Below, in pieces: positions 10,461 to 21,540 of a stretch of 64,000 nt of DNA. Each line of letters opens with the position of its first letter. Positions within the stretch are counted from its first letter, which is position 1. This DNA is from Bolinopsis microptera (lineage: Eukaryota; Ctenophora; Tentaculata; Lobata; Bolinopsidae): assembly GCF_026151205.1 (NCBI RefSeq), contig NC_087075.1, positions 556,501 to 620,500 on the forward strand, given 5' to 3'. The notes beneath the pieces are model-generated. The model was not told the DNA's origin and did not search any database. It was given only the letters and a program-made list of their open reading frames with translations. The translations under genes and the position numbers were made by a program.

Positions 10461-10479
10461 TGTAGGTTTATAACCTACA
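10461..10479. repeat. Palindrome TGTAGGTT-n3-AACCTACA
   Basis: Eight-base perfect arms around TTA/TAT-like centre bases. Found at the same place in all copies (about 28163, 45961, 63811) and well preserved despite the noisy sequence around it, which argues that it is genuine. Confidence 0.8.
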
Positions 10480-10779
10480 AAAAAAAACGCGTGGCTGACT
10501 TCGTCGACGGTCTTGGGAACAAATACTTTACCAGTATCACCCGTCAAGTGACGTTGTCGCCTCGTACGCTGACGCTGAAGGCGCACATTCATGTTGCAAC
10601 TTAGGAAACACTTTGATTGTCGATTTATAAGCATTATAACATGCATTGAATCTGTAACACAATGGACCATCGCGTATTTGCACAAACAATTTTTAAATCG
10701 AGCGCTAACGATCGTACAATTTTATGAAAAAATTCACACAAAACGGTTGTTAATGTTCATAGTATAGTAACCTGGTACT

Positions 10780-10942
10780 CAGGGTCGCTCAACATAATAC
10801 GTAATCACCGATGGGAGGAAGGTTTTCCCAATGATAAACTGATAGGTAATTTTTGACACAATAGCATAGTTAAAACTGATTACGAGGGGAAGGGGTTTAA
10901 AAATTGTCCAAAAACTGAAACGTATTTATGTGAACGACCCCT
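10780..10942. mobile_element. MITE-like element, unit 1
   Basis: About 163 bases bounded by imperfect terminal inverted repeats of about 28 bases. Comparing copies, the left end reads AGGGGTCGCTCACA..TACGT and the right end, reversed, reads AGGGGTCGTTCACA..TACGT. There is no coding capacity. The GGGGTCGTTCA..TACGT end pattern is one I associate with very common short DNA transposons in invertebrates. Confidence 0.7.
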
Positions 10943-11445
10943 AATAGCTCGATTTTTGAGTCGCTTGTACCTAACAGGAACTCCTTTTTCGGCGTGTGGT
11001 AACCCGGCAATGTGCTTTGACTGTTTCATTTCCTCTGTATTATATAAAAAAGATGTTGATTGACACTGTACTTGACCTCACAAATCGACAATCTATGCAC
11101 ACGTACTACTACAAGATGCTTCCCCAGGAGCTATTTAAGATTTACATTGAATTGTGTCCAGTCAAACATTGTTATATTGAATTGCATGAAATTAAGTCAC
11201 CTAGTAAACGCTGTTATCTCAAATTATTGTCTTCAATACTTAAATTAATCATTATTTGTTTTTCACAATAATAAATCTTAATGAAGTTGTTTATATATAA
11301 TTACCAGTTTTTAGCATTACTCTTATTTAAGATAAGAGGTGGATGTTTTGGGTTTAACTACATAAACAAGTTATAATACTGTAATATTATAAAAGTTAAC
11401 TTGTTGTTCTGAAAACCCCAATCTCTCAGAATAAGAGTTTAAATC

Positions 11446-13360
11446 ATGAAATTGGGACACAATGCCAAGTTAACTACTATGTTTATAGGTAATAAAATTG
11501 TGATATATTTTAAATTCAATCGACCAATACTTAGGTTAAAATATGTCAGATTAAATCATAACTGTGTCCATGTTAAGGTTCCATCTATCTATAACCAATG
11601 AGCGCTTTAATGGCATACTCAAACAGAGACATTACTTCATAACAAAAAAACCCTGAAATTAGATAGTTTCAGTTTAAAACTTACTTTTCAGTGAATATAT
11701 CTTGCTACTTCTACTACGGCATTAGTCCAAGAGAAAATAACAAGAGGAACATATGGGGCTGAAAATGAGAGTATATTTCTACACCATGTATCTTTTCTTT
11801 TGCCAGTTGCTCATCAATGCTAATGTTCGCCAAAGTATTGGTACTACTTAATCATGTCTAAAATACCATGTAGCAACAAACCATGTGACTATTAATAATT
11901 GGCTATTATTTTAGAAAGCCTAGAATAGTGATCAATGTACCTGAAAGTGCTGAACATTGGTGTCTGATAAATACACATAAATTACAGGAATACTTCTGTG
12001 ACAGACTCGCCTCCGGACAAGACACAGCATACCGAGTTTTATCTGCGAGTTACTTACGTTGGAGCCATGTTGGCTTCCAATGCCTCCCTTAAATGGGTCA
12101 ACGTATCCGACTCAAAGTGTTGGAAAGAGTTGTAAAACCCATCCCGTGATGCTGCTTGGGAGTGATATTAGCTGAGTACGTTAAAACAAAGCAGATGTCT
12201 GGGGGGGGGTTTATTTTATGATGTTAAATTTGAACAGGAGAAGCTTGCTCCTTGTATCACAATTGTGAGATAATTGAAAATAACATGACAATAATTGTTA
12301 AGTGACGATAACTATAGGTTTATTTTCCAAATTAACTCAGAGAAAAAAGGTATAATATTGTCAAGTACCTGTCGGTGATGTTGATCAGTAGTTGGAGTTG
12401 CTCTGTTCATGTATAAATACGGTCAATCTGACGGCCCCGGGCCGATCGCTCATGGATTACGATTGTTTCTGGTGAAATGTTACTCTCACATCCTGACACT
12501 TGGTGAACACGAACACATAAACTAACTACTTATCGTATCAGAAAGCTTTTTGATTTTATGTGAATTGACTTAACATTTTGATCAATCGTATAATCTGCAC
12601 AGATGCCGTCAGTTTACTTATAATTAAACCGATTTGATTAAAATGTTTAAATACTTTAGACCAATTAAAAAACATGCCAAGTATTACAGACTTCTCATCG
12701 CTGACAAATATAAGCCCTGCTCCTTGCAGCTATTTTCCATGTCGACATCCACGATTTCACTAAATACTATTCACTACATACGGTCTAACTGTGGGCCAAG
12801 AAAAAAGAGAGGACACGGAATGAAAGCTCCTACATTGATGTTAATGATGAACCTGTACAGCATTGTGTAAGATATTTCAAACATTATATAAATTCCTATC
12901 AGATGAGTGTATATCTCTGAACATTTGCAATTGGTTGGTTAAATGCTGTCACGTGTCCATAAATTAACTTCCGTGGCTTCTTCTTAAGTTATAATAAGAG
13001 AGATGTAATGTGCCTACATCAATGAATTGACAATATATTTCAGGATGCATACGATATCTCTGTGGCCATGGAGAGACGGGAAGCCCCACATTCTGCACAA
13101 AAACACCCCGAAGTCGTTCCCGGAAATCATCACTTTCGTGATTATGCCAAAGTGCACTCGTCAAAACTTCATCTCATCACCGTTGTCTGAATGTTCGGCC
13201 CCTGAGTGCTCCATCATACCACTACCCGTAAGTTTTTTAACACTCCTGGGATCTTGTCGTTTGTTTGGTAATTCCACGGGCCCACCCGTCAGTGGATAGG
13301 TACTGCTGTTGTCTTTGCGGACTCGTCCTGAACGATAGTTGGTAAAACTGGTCAGGTTGA
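11446..13360 (+). CDS. SLC35B1: SLC35B1 homologue, unit 1 (frameshifted copy)
   Basis: ER membrane nucleotide transporter of the SLC35 family; the vertebrate protein exchanges ATP and ADP across the ER membrane. Exons by comparison of three copies: about 11446-11488 (start MKLGHNAKLLLCF), 11692-11835 (CYFYYGIVQEKITRG and INAMFAK), 11988-12173 (TYVGAMLASN and [20 protein letters not shown]), 12341-12505 (KYLSVMLIVVGVALFMYKDGK, a membrane segment), 12779-12866 (DGLTG then MMLMMNL) and 13044-13360 (SALGQNFIFITV, FGPLMCSIMTTTRKFFTILG, QWIGTAVVFAGL). The order matches the whole SLC35B1 protein. Exon 2 to the C-terminus is convincing; the short first exon is less certain. The single copy is broken by one-base indels, so no long frame is visible. 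First gene of the cluster. Confidence 0.88.
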
Positions 13361-14050
13361 GAAACTCTGAAACATTTAATTTAGGTGTTATATGGGTTTA
13401 AAATTTTCTGTCTCCACAGCTGATAAAATTCACGTTTATTCATAAAAAAATTGCAACCAGATAGCTGTATTTTACGTTAAATCCCTTGAAATTTCATCTT
13501 AACATAACAATAGATTTTTTGCTGACAGTTTTCTGATAACATATATTATCTATTCATACCGTTATTTGATTATAATTATATTGAAGTTTAGTTTAAATAA
13601 CATTTAAGTTAGTTTCAGATGTCTCATGTTGTACCTTTAGCTCAATGTCTGTTTAGAGGATTAATATTTAACTTGCAAAATTTCACCTTTGACCCCTAGA
13701 CTTTTTTAGTTATATTCTCTGACGGGATCAAAATATTTATATAGAGGTTGATGATAATACAATTATTATCAGAACATTCTACATAACCGACTACGTAAAA
13801 ATGATGATTTGGTTACCCGATATAGTAAGTAATTTGTGGATGTTAGTATACGTAATGACCAACAAAGCCTTAATTTTTATTTCAATGTTTTTATTTCGCT
13901 GATTAATGATACAGAATCAGTTTTACTGACTTACATAAAGTTGGCAATATTCTAGATTAATCAAAGCTTTGGTTTATTTGCTCGATTCATTCTATTATGT
14001 GAAAGCTCTAATTTTTGCGTTCCTGAATTGTTTAATACATCTTCCTACAG
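13361..14050. other. Spacer between SLC35B1 and RP9, unit 1
   Basis: About 690 bases of AT-rich sequence: the SLC35B1 3' region and the expected RP9 promoter or 5' UTR. No exon or clear poly(A) signal is seen. The equivalents are 31060-31749 and 48864-49553. Confidence 0.5.
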
Positions 14051-15314
14051 ACTCTAAACATCTAAAATATCCATAGTTTATACAAATCCCACCCTGTAGC
14101 AGAAATGTCGTAAGGGTTCAGTATCCCCCAAGCTCGAGATCGCCTGGCCTCCAAAACTCGAGAAAAGAGCAACAAGTATAAAACACCTGACTTGTTCTAC
14201 AAAGACCATAAGACGATGGCACACGGAGGCAGATCTGAGCAACACCCGAGACTGTGTGCCCGACCTGCCGGAGAACAGCGAGGTGAAGAACGTGTACAAG
14301 TTGTTAATAAACATACAATGTACAAGTGTTATAAACGTTTAAAAACGTCTTTTGATTAATTATATATCGTGGCTATGCGGGTACTATTAATTCGAGTAAA
14401 ATGTATCGAGGGAATAAGTTATGGGGCACATAATGGTATGTTTTTTCTTGCAGAGTGCGAGAAATTCTGAAGTCTGCCCCAACCAAAGGCTTGGATGGAT
14501 GCCACTAGGGGAAGAGGTAAAAGTGATGCAATTGTTGCGGAGCAAAAGTATGGTCACCGAACAGGAGATAAAGAGTGTACTTAGCCTCTAAATGGAACCA
14601 TCAGAACGAATCAATTCGTAAGATCACGAGGACCAATGTAACACATGATACGGCAGAAGGTATGAAATTGCTTGAAGCTAGAGATCCATCGTTGAGGTCT
14701 ACGTGAAATTGCTAGTTTAGAAGTGTCTTATACAATTTATCTGACCCGATTTGCCCATCAGTAATGAACCGATCAGAATTCCTTTGATTCAGCTTACACA
14801 TTTATTTTTGAAAATCCAATCAAGCAATAAAAATTGATGTTATTACAATTATCAATTAATAATTGATGAATGAATGAAAGAAAGCTTCTTGAAATCGGGT
14901 AGCCTGTGCAGACACGCCCGATTCAAAGCTATCTACAGACCTACACAATTGCAAGTAAGTAGGTAAATATTCATGCTAGGCAAGTGGCAATTTAATTAAT
15001 AATTAAATAATTAAAATAATTCTCAACACGAAGACCAGGATGTAGGAGGCACACCAAAAAGAGTTAGTGAGGATAGCTCAATTGAAAGCAATGATGTAGA
15101 GAAGATACTAGTGGTTGGCAGTGATGAAGACTCCGAAAAAAAAAAAGAAGAAGAAAGAAGAAGATCACGAAGAAGAAAAGGAAAAAAGGGGTCAGATCAA
15201 TCCACGGAGGAGAAAGATACAGATCATGGAAAAAAAGAGGAGTTCAGAAAAGAAAAATAAAAAGAAGAAAAAAGGAGACTACATCCGACGGACAGTGAGG
15301 ATTCAAAAGAATGA
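14051..15314 (+). CDS. RP9: RP9 homologue, unit 1 (frameshifted copy)
   Basis: RP9 (PAP-1) is a nuclear, splicing-associated, Pim-1-interacting protein with a zinc knuckle and a lysine-rich tail. Exon 1 (14051-14282) gives QLKQLDLFNKDP then DCVPDLPENSE. Exon 2 (14454-14659) gives APTKGL, LGKEVKVM, then CWRCKQYGHRTGDKEC in the consensus, followed by GNLQNEQFRKMHEDPM. Exon 3 (15027-15314) gives ELRIAQLKAMLE, SDEDSE, a long Lys/Arg run, and ends SDSEDSKD. This is the full motif order of RP9, with a zinc-knuckle-like C-x2-C-x4-H-x6-C. A possible start ATG lies at 14105. Copy 1 is frameshifted in the knuckle. A poly(A) signal follows at 15388. Confidence 0.87.
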
Positions 15315-15387
15315 TCATGAGTTTTCGAGTTTTCTGAGTTTTCTGAACTACGATTTAATCTATAAAATACTGACAAAAAGTTATTTC

Positions 15388-15393
15388 AATAAA
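15388..15393 (+). terminator. RP9 poly(A) signal, unit 1
   Basis: AATAAA about 75 bases after the RP9 stop, in the context TTTCAATAAAGTACAGTCAA, conserved in all three units (33082 and 50901). Confidence 0.65.
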
Positions 15394-15841
15394 GTACAGT
15401 CAACCTAGAATGTTCACGGGATAACAAGAAAACAACTATGATATGGATATAAAGGTATAAACTCTTGAATTAAACAGTTTATTTTGTCTACAAAGATCTC
15501 AAACAGGCTACGTTTTTTTGACCAACTACGACGGAATTACAGTTTTGACAAATATTAATTGACTTAACGTCTACCACAGCCCTATTTACATTTTATATGT
15601 GATTGTTAAAGTACGAACATGATTTTATAATGTTAAGAAGATACGAACAGAAGTAATTTCTTGTGTTTTAAATTGAAGGCAAAAATTAGAGTCATATCAT
15701 TACAACTGTATTGCAATGTTTGCTTTTGGAGTGCCATAATCACGAAACCCTGCTTTAATATCCCGGACCGTTATTATAAATGATCTACAGATAACGCATG
15801 CTGTAGAGTGTAGACAACAATTATTAAGAAACACAAGCACA
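15394..15841. other. Spacer between RP9 and WDR55, unit 1
   Basis: About 450 bases of AT-rich sequence with no exon seen. It presumably holds the RP9 transcript end and the WDR55 promoter or leader. The equivalents are 33088-33531 and 50907-51352. Confidence 0.5.
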
Positions 15842-17135
15842 ACTGAAAAGCCAAAAGATCCTCAAACTAAACGATATCCTTCCCCTTCACATCATCTCCC
15901 GATCCGACCCAGGACCTCACAGCATCAGCTACCATCGAGTGAGATCGTCTTCCTGTCCCGCAAATGATATCTCCTAAATAGATACTGTTCTAACTACAGC
16001 ACGCCGACTCTTGTCGGCGTATTTGTTTTCAGGCACTTCAAACACTCCTTCCATTTCAAGTGACAAATCATTATTGAGTGTAGTTGATATTGAGACTAGG
16101 AAAGTACAGCATATGTATCAAAATCTCACGATAATCCGCTGTATGCACGTGTGAAGTCAGGGATGGGAAGGTATTCGCTACTGGGAATAGAACGAAGGTT
16201 AAGTTTTGAATTTTACTTTCTTTAGTTAATAAAGCTCAGTTATTATTATTGAATGTTTTCAGTGAGGTTGAGTAATAATTCTGAATATCTTGCTGATTCT
16301 CCTCAAAAAGTCCAAAATATCATTCAATCTTTCCAAATTATAGCCTTGTGCATTTAACACACTTTAACCTAATGCTTTTTTCCCAATTTACAGTTATAAA
16401 ATTTGGGATCCTGAGAAAAGAAGAACCCATCGTGATGAAAAAACCAAGCACGACAACTTCATCTCCTCCTCTCAGTCGATTCCACAGGATCCACCCGGTA
16501 GCTGCATCTGGAGAAGGTCGCCTCTCTGTCTGGAACTCTCACGACAACGCAAACTCATAGCACTATCTGACAATTGACAGTGAGCTGTATTAACAATGAC
16601 GTGGTGCGTACCAACAGTAAAGTTGTGAGCGGGACGGATATGGGGTGTGTTGAACATTTTATCGTGGACAACGGGGGGAAAAATCTAGACAGGATACCCG
16701 TTCAGGAGAAGTGAGCGTGGATACTGTGTTTGTTATTCTGAGGATATTCCAAGTTTTATGGATGTATGGACGGTGTTATCCGAGCTACCTCCCTCTTTCC
16801 TCACAAACCCTGACCCACATTTGGGATCACTCTGATAACTCTATATAGGACTTGTGTTTTCGCATGATGAATGAGGAGATCTTGTCAATAGGACAGTGAT
16901 TATTTTGATCCGGGCGTGGTCCGTCGAGGAAACTGATGAGGATATTAAGAACTTTCTAGTTGAGGACATGATAAGGATAGTGGTGATTCAGAAGGATATG
17001 ATGATGTATGAGTCAATTCGTCCAGAAGATGAGCAACCAAGAAAAAGAAATTAAAACTTAGTAGTTTCGAAGGAATTAAGTCGAACGAACCTGCTTGATT
17101 TTTTCTCAGCGGACTTAGCTAGCTTACTTTTGTGA
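15842..17135 (+). CDS. WDR55: WDR55 homologue, unit 1 (frameshifted copy)
   Basis: WDR55 is a nucleolar WD40-repeat beta-propeller protein needed for rRNA processing in vertebrates. Exon 1 (about 15842-16198) gives FDIISHPTQDLTSVSTIEGEI, then in the consensus SISSDKSFCVCDIETRK and NAHDNPLYALC. Exon 2 (16394-17135) gives IWDLRKRRTH, ASGDGRLSVWNSRQRKL, CMDGVIRA, FPNRLLTHIGDHSDNS, LSHDEEILVNSGHD, an acidic stretch, then KKKKLKHS and TADFFSDLA before TGA at 17133-17135. The WD40 spacing and the C-terminal D-F-F motif match WDR55. The start ATG is clear only in unit 3. Indels break every single copy. OSGEP begins only about 210 bases downstream. Confidence 0.85.
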
Positions 17136-17342
17136 ACGTTTATCAGAGATATTGACTACCGTTTACTCTTTTATTTAACATATTTCTTTTACGCGTATCA
17201 TATGACTATAGTAAATGGTATTTAACTGCCTAATTGACTGTTCTCAATTCAATTTTGATTTTATAAACTGTAATTAATTGAACGAATAGTTAAATGCAAC
17301 ATTCACCACATTAATTTCCATACTTTATAGTTAGCTGAAACA
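17136..17342. promoter_or_regulatory. Short WDR55-OSGEP intergenic interval
   Basis: Only about 207 bases separate the WDR55 stop from the OSGEP start, and no AATAAA is visible between them. It must contain both the WDR55 transcript end and the OSGEP leader, unless the two genes are co-transcribed. The equivalents are 34809-35006 and 52645-52847. Confidence 0.4.
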
Positions 17343-19283
17343 ATGGTTTATCTCAATCGGTTTGGGAAGGAAGTGCAAACGACGATATGAGTAGGGATTG
17401 TGCGGGATGGTGAAGTATTGTCCAACCCCCCGACGCCACCTACTGTCTCCCACGGGTCACGGTTTCTTACCACGTCACAACCGCGCAACATCACCGAACA
17501 ATATCCTCAAACTAGTCAAACAGGCTAACGAAGTAAGTGCGTTTAAAACTTAACATACCAATCTCTGGACTTTCACCGAGCCATACTGAAACTGTTTGTA
17601 GTTATGTATGGAAAAACGTGCAGCTTAACAACGTATCCTCTCTTTCCGGCAGCAGGTGTACAATATCCGATAATAGACTGTGTGAGTTATACTAAAAGGA
17701 CCGGTCATGAGCGCCGCTAGGCAGCACTGCAGTTGTAGCGCGCACCTGGCCGCAACTCTGGCACATTCCTCTCATGCCTGTTAACATTGTACGCACCAGG
17801 TTTGATATGGGAGACAGGTCTGTATTACATGTTTGATTGTGATTAATCTTGTAGTTTCTTCAGAATGATAGTTCTCCGTGTTTTGTGCAAACAGATTTTC
17901 AATCCATTTCTCAGTTGATTGAGGACAGCCCTTGAATTTATTTGTTTAAAATCTACAAAGGAAAGATATTTTACATACTCTGCACATGGATAAGGAAATC
18001 TATGACAGTGTAAATTATTTCCGATATCAAAATAAGAAATGTTTAGAATTGATTATAATGCAGATTATGTTAATAAGAAGGGTAATCAATACAATAAAAA
18101 CGTCTGAGGTATACTGAATACAAAATAATCATGTGTAATGTATACTGACCAGGTAACAGGTTCAAGATAACCCCACAGTAACTCTACGTGTCGGGAGGCA
18201 ATACACAGGTATCAGTTACATGAATCAGAGATACATGATATTCGGTGAAACCCTGGATATAGCTGTCGGCAATGTCTCTGGACAGGTTTTAGTTTTAAAC
18301 GTTTAATCAAATTTAAAGATTAAATCTCCGCTTTGTTATTTCGGAAAACTAGTTTTTTGTTAGCCAAAACTTTGTATCTTTTTATTTCACATTGAATCTG
18401 GCCGGACTTAATCCAAATAATACGCTTTCATGCAGGTTTGCCAGAGTGTTGAAGTTAAGTAACGACCCCGTACTGATACAACATTGACAGCTAGCTAAAC
18501 AGGGAAAAAAGATTATTGAGCTACCTTACTGTGTCAAAAAGGAATGGTATGTCAACTTTTTTCTGGTTATTCGCAATAGTTTATTCTAGCAGGAACCCGT
18601 CTAACCCTAAAGTGTTTTAAATGACTCGAGAGACTAAAATGATTATTACTATTTAAATTCGCGTTTTTGACACCACGTTTGGGAGTCCATATTGTTTTAT
18701 TTTGGGCACTAAAATTAATTAATCCTTGGCCAATTTTTTATTTTTTCATGCTGATATTGAAGCCATTAAAGCATTTGACCCAGTCAAAAAGATTCATGTT
18801 GTATATCTTTATACGTTTTTGCGGAAAGTTGCGTAAAGTTGATGCCGTGTTGTCAGTAAAATGCACGGATATATACATACAAATATATCGTACTCGCTTT
18901 ATATATAGTAATAACTCGGATATTGTTGCATGTAATATCTTCTTCCATAACAATCAACATCCCAATCCTCCGACATTCAATTTGCGTCACCCTGCTAATT
19001 TTCCAGGACTTGTTATCGCACATTGAAGGGACTGCTGTACAGATCTTGCGGCAGGAGACTGCACTAAGCGATCTTTGTTATTCTTTTACAGGTTTAGCCA
19101 TAACCAATCATCTGTGCGTAAAATTAACAGGTTCACGTTATTAAACGTCAACCAGTTCAAACTTTGCAGTTTTGTTGAAACTTGCCGATAATGCATTTAT
19201 ATCTGTTGAATTTAAACAAATAATACTTTTATTTCCATGAAACATGTTCGGCGAAGCTGTGGAGATAAACGAACGAGCATCAT
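17343..19283 (+). CDS. OSGEP: OSGEP/KAE1 homologue, 3'-truncated, unit 1 (frameshifted copy)
   Basis: Catalytic subunit of the KEOPS complex, which makes t6A at position 37 of ANN-decoding tRNAs. Exon 1 (17343-17532): MVISIGFEGSANKIGVGIV, RDGEVLSNP, RHTAQHHRDNILKLVKQA. Exon 2 (17653-17817): DIDCVSYTKGPGMGAPL, then NHCIAHVEMGR with the H-x3-H metal site. Exon 3 (18153-18285): TVLYVSGGNTQVISY, RYMIFGETLDIAVGN. Exon 4 (18436-18564): RFARVLKLSNDP, ELPYCVKGMDVSFSG. Exon 5 (19007-19091): LLSHIEGTAV, ADLCYSLQ. Exon 6 (about 19239-19283): ETVFAMLVEITERA. The family then needs about 75 more residues, including VGGVGCN and the C-terminal metal-binding Asp, and these are not found. The frame instead stops within about 13 codons, shortly before the LINE tail. 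Confidence 0.92.
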
Positions 19284-19366
19284 CTTCCCAACAACGACAA
19301 TTCCTCATGCTCCACCATCATCTGGTTCTGCATTAAATGATAAGCACCTCTATCAAGACCACCTTT

Positions 19367-20119
19367 AAACCACTATTAATTTATTGACCTATTATACTTA
19401 TGGTAGTTTATAGACCACATTAATTTATTAACTTATCAAAATTAGTATTTGTCTTTTGTGACTGTATCACCCAGTTTTAACATTGAAAATTGTACAGTTT
19501 ATTGACGACACCATTGACTGAAGTTATTTATATTCTAAATTAATATTCTAGATATTTTATTTTCTTTTACAACAGACGACAACTTCCTGTAATTTTTCTC
19601 TATATTAGTTACTCCTATCTTCTTGAACAGCTTTTTTACGAAGACATTGACAAATGATACCCACATTAGGCATTCATTAATGCATCTAAATTTTTCACTG
19701 CATAGCTTAGAAATTATTCTCTGGTCAACAGATTTCAAATGTTAATTAATTGAAGTATGACAGTAAGTAATAAAGACGTATTTAATTTTGCTTGGGCTAT
19801 TATATGGACTAGGTATGGAGGTTTAATGATGAATATGGCATTTGAATCTATATAAATTTACAGCTATGTGGTTGGGGCATTTTGCATAGTAAATATGGTT
19901 ATCAACTCATATATATCAATTATTATGATGTGGTATTCGATTTCTGATTAATTTCTCTAGGATAAGAGTATTATATCTCAATTTGGCTTTAGGTAGTGCC
20001 CCGCTAAAAGAACTGTGATTCTTCCAGGAAGCATCCCGTGCACAGAGCTTGGTCTACATATATATTAAATTATTAAACCACCATTTCTGTATGTGCACAA
20101 AAATTTATTTTCATCAAAA
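19367..20119 (+). mobile_element. 5'-truncated LINE tail, unit 1
   Basis: Matches bases 1566-2325 of the 3' UTR of the left-hand LINE, with no RT sequence left, and ends at the same 3' position near ATCAAAAC. It begins about 85 bases after the last readable OSGEP codon, so a LINE insertion is the likely neighbour of, or cause for, the OSGEP truncation. Confidence 0.8.
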
Positions 20120-20790
20120 CATGAGGAAAAACCTGTGTAGACAACGTAGGAAGAATTCATGAAACAGTGATGCTGAATCGACCTGTCACCAATTACTGCG
20201 AATCTCTTCAGTTCAGTCAGAGATGGGCATTCATATGTTCATTTGAGAGATACAAGTATAGCGGATCCCGAGATAGAATAAGAAAACCGTGGAGATCCCT
20301 GATAAAATTGCTACACTTGCCTGAAAATCATGAGAGTTCGTGGCCGACGGAAACTCCAGAATGAAACAGCGATGTTTTATCAACCGTATAAGAAGGCGAA
20401 GGGTTATCTGCCTGAACATTCAGACAATGAACCGGTGATACATCCAGAGTCTAGCATATTGACTCTTTTCCATTGGAGGTGAATGCAAATCCTCTTCACT
20501 GAAATGAACAACCCATTCACACGCACAAGTGTACTCCAAGATCCAGTTTTACAGGATACCAGACAGAGTCGGCTCACTACAAGCACTCTATTCCATAAGG
20601 GTCAGTCACTGTGCAGTACGATATATAGTTTCACCATCAGATCAATAATGGAAAGACGTGCCAGTAATTATCTTCTCTTGATTCAATGGAGCAGTTATGA
20701 AATTTGGAAAGGATCACAAAAGAGCTTGGTAAGTGGCTGCCTGTCGGAATTTTGGACTCTACAATAGGATGGACCATTAACCCATATCTT
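20120..20790 (+). other. Unidentified coding-like stretch, unit 1
   Basis: Comparing three copies gives long open segments with protein-like composition, such as EEFIDSDAES, EIPDKIATLVLKIMRI, LPEHSDNEPVIHPETSILTL, EMNNPFTRTSVLQD and VHVSISDSNGAG. The frames are broken in each copy. Unit 2 (37860-38524) has the longest open piece, 101 codons at 38219-38524; unit 3 is at 55660-56310. I do not recognise the protein. It could be ORF1 of the second LINE just downstream, or exons of a fifth gene. Confidence 0.35.
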
Positions 20791-21540
20791 GGCATGTGGA
20801 TACAAGAACCTGTTTTATTTGGGTAATAAATGATGTTATAAGACCATCTGTTAAATCTCAGCGTGAACTTTTTGCCAATTTAGTCCATCTAGAATTCAAG
20901 ATTGAGCAAATTCAAGAGGCCAATCAACTGCCCAAGTATTTTCTTGTCCTCTTTTACAACTCGAAATGCTGATTTAAATAGGAAATGTACTCTTTATAGA
21001 ACTTAGTCCGTCGTGAAGCTACGCCCCAAAAACATTGGTGTCCAGTCGTTGTTGGCTTTGATGACTTTCCATGACAAAAACACTGCTTACTTTGCCTAAC
21101 CTAGTCCCAGGCTTTGACAGATATGGCGAACGGATTTACCTGCACCTCAATGGAAGGGAGTGGCCAAACTTGCTACTTAATTCCGTAATACTGTCCTTGT
21201 TAGATGCATGAGGGACTGATAGGAGGAAGAGGTGGGGAGGAGGACGGTAAGGTAGGTTCAACACTTTATTCTCATCCCGCCGGAGGACAGCCTCCATGTT
21301 GAAGGCATCAGCCTCCACATGAATGTTCATTAAAAGAGGTCTGTAGCCCACAGTTTAAAAAGTATTTACTTAGTCAATCTATCAATTGAAATCTACCACT
21401 GTAATTGTCCCAGTTCACTCCCTAGATGTTTTAACACCAGTGACAAACAAATAAAAAAGTTGACTTGTACTGCAATAATTGTATCCACCTAGCAGTAAAC
21501 CGTTTTATAACCCCTTTAAGCTATCTGAATGAGACAATGA
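20791..21540. other. Stretch before the second LINE, unit 1
   Basis: No supported exon. A purine-rich patch (GGAGGAAGAGG.., about 21220-21245) is conserved in the other units near 38980 and 56778. It may be 5' UTR or ORF1 of the second LINE. Confidence 0.35.

Larger units (their letters stand above)
8471..11445. other. Left 3 kb of unit 1, no gene identified
   Basis: No exon could be confirmed by comparing the four copies. It contains an ACG/GAC-rich low-complexity patch (9167-9200), a duplicated AAAATAGATCC motif (about 10060-10085), a palindrome at 10461-10479 and the MITE at 10780-10942. The equivalent stretches are 26181-29145, 43979-46951 and 61792-64000. A proximal SLC35B1 promoter should lie at its right end, but no clear core element is visible. 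Confidence 0.5.

Noticed and set aside
10263..10685. Minus-strand frame of 140 codons, the longest in the array
   Set aside because: It is not kept open in the other three copies. A short GDTGKIFVPKTVDEV-like piece is shared, but there is no matching splice structure or known family.
15115..15408. Lysine-rich frame as an independent gene
   Set aside because: It is the last exon of RP9, read slightly past its stop because of an indel.
16021..16033. TTTTGTTTTCAG as a splice acceptor inside WDR55
   Set aside because: The sequence across it codes for CRRILFSGTSHLS-like residues that fit the WD40 repeat, so the exon runs through.
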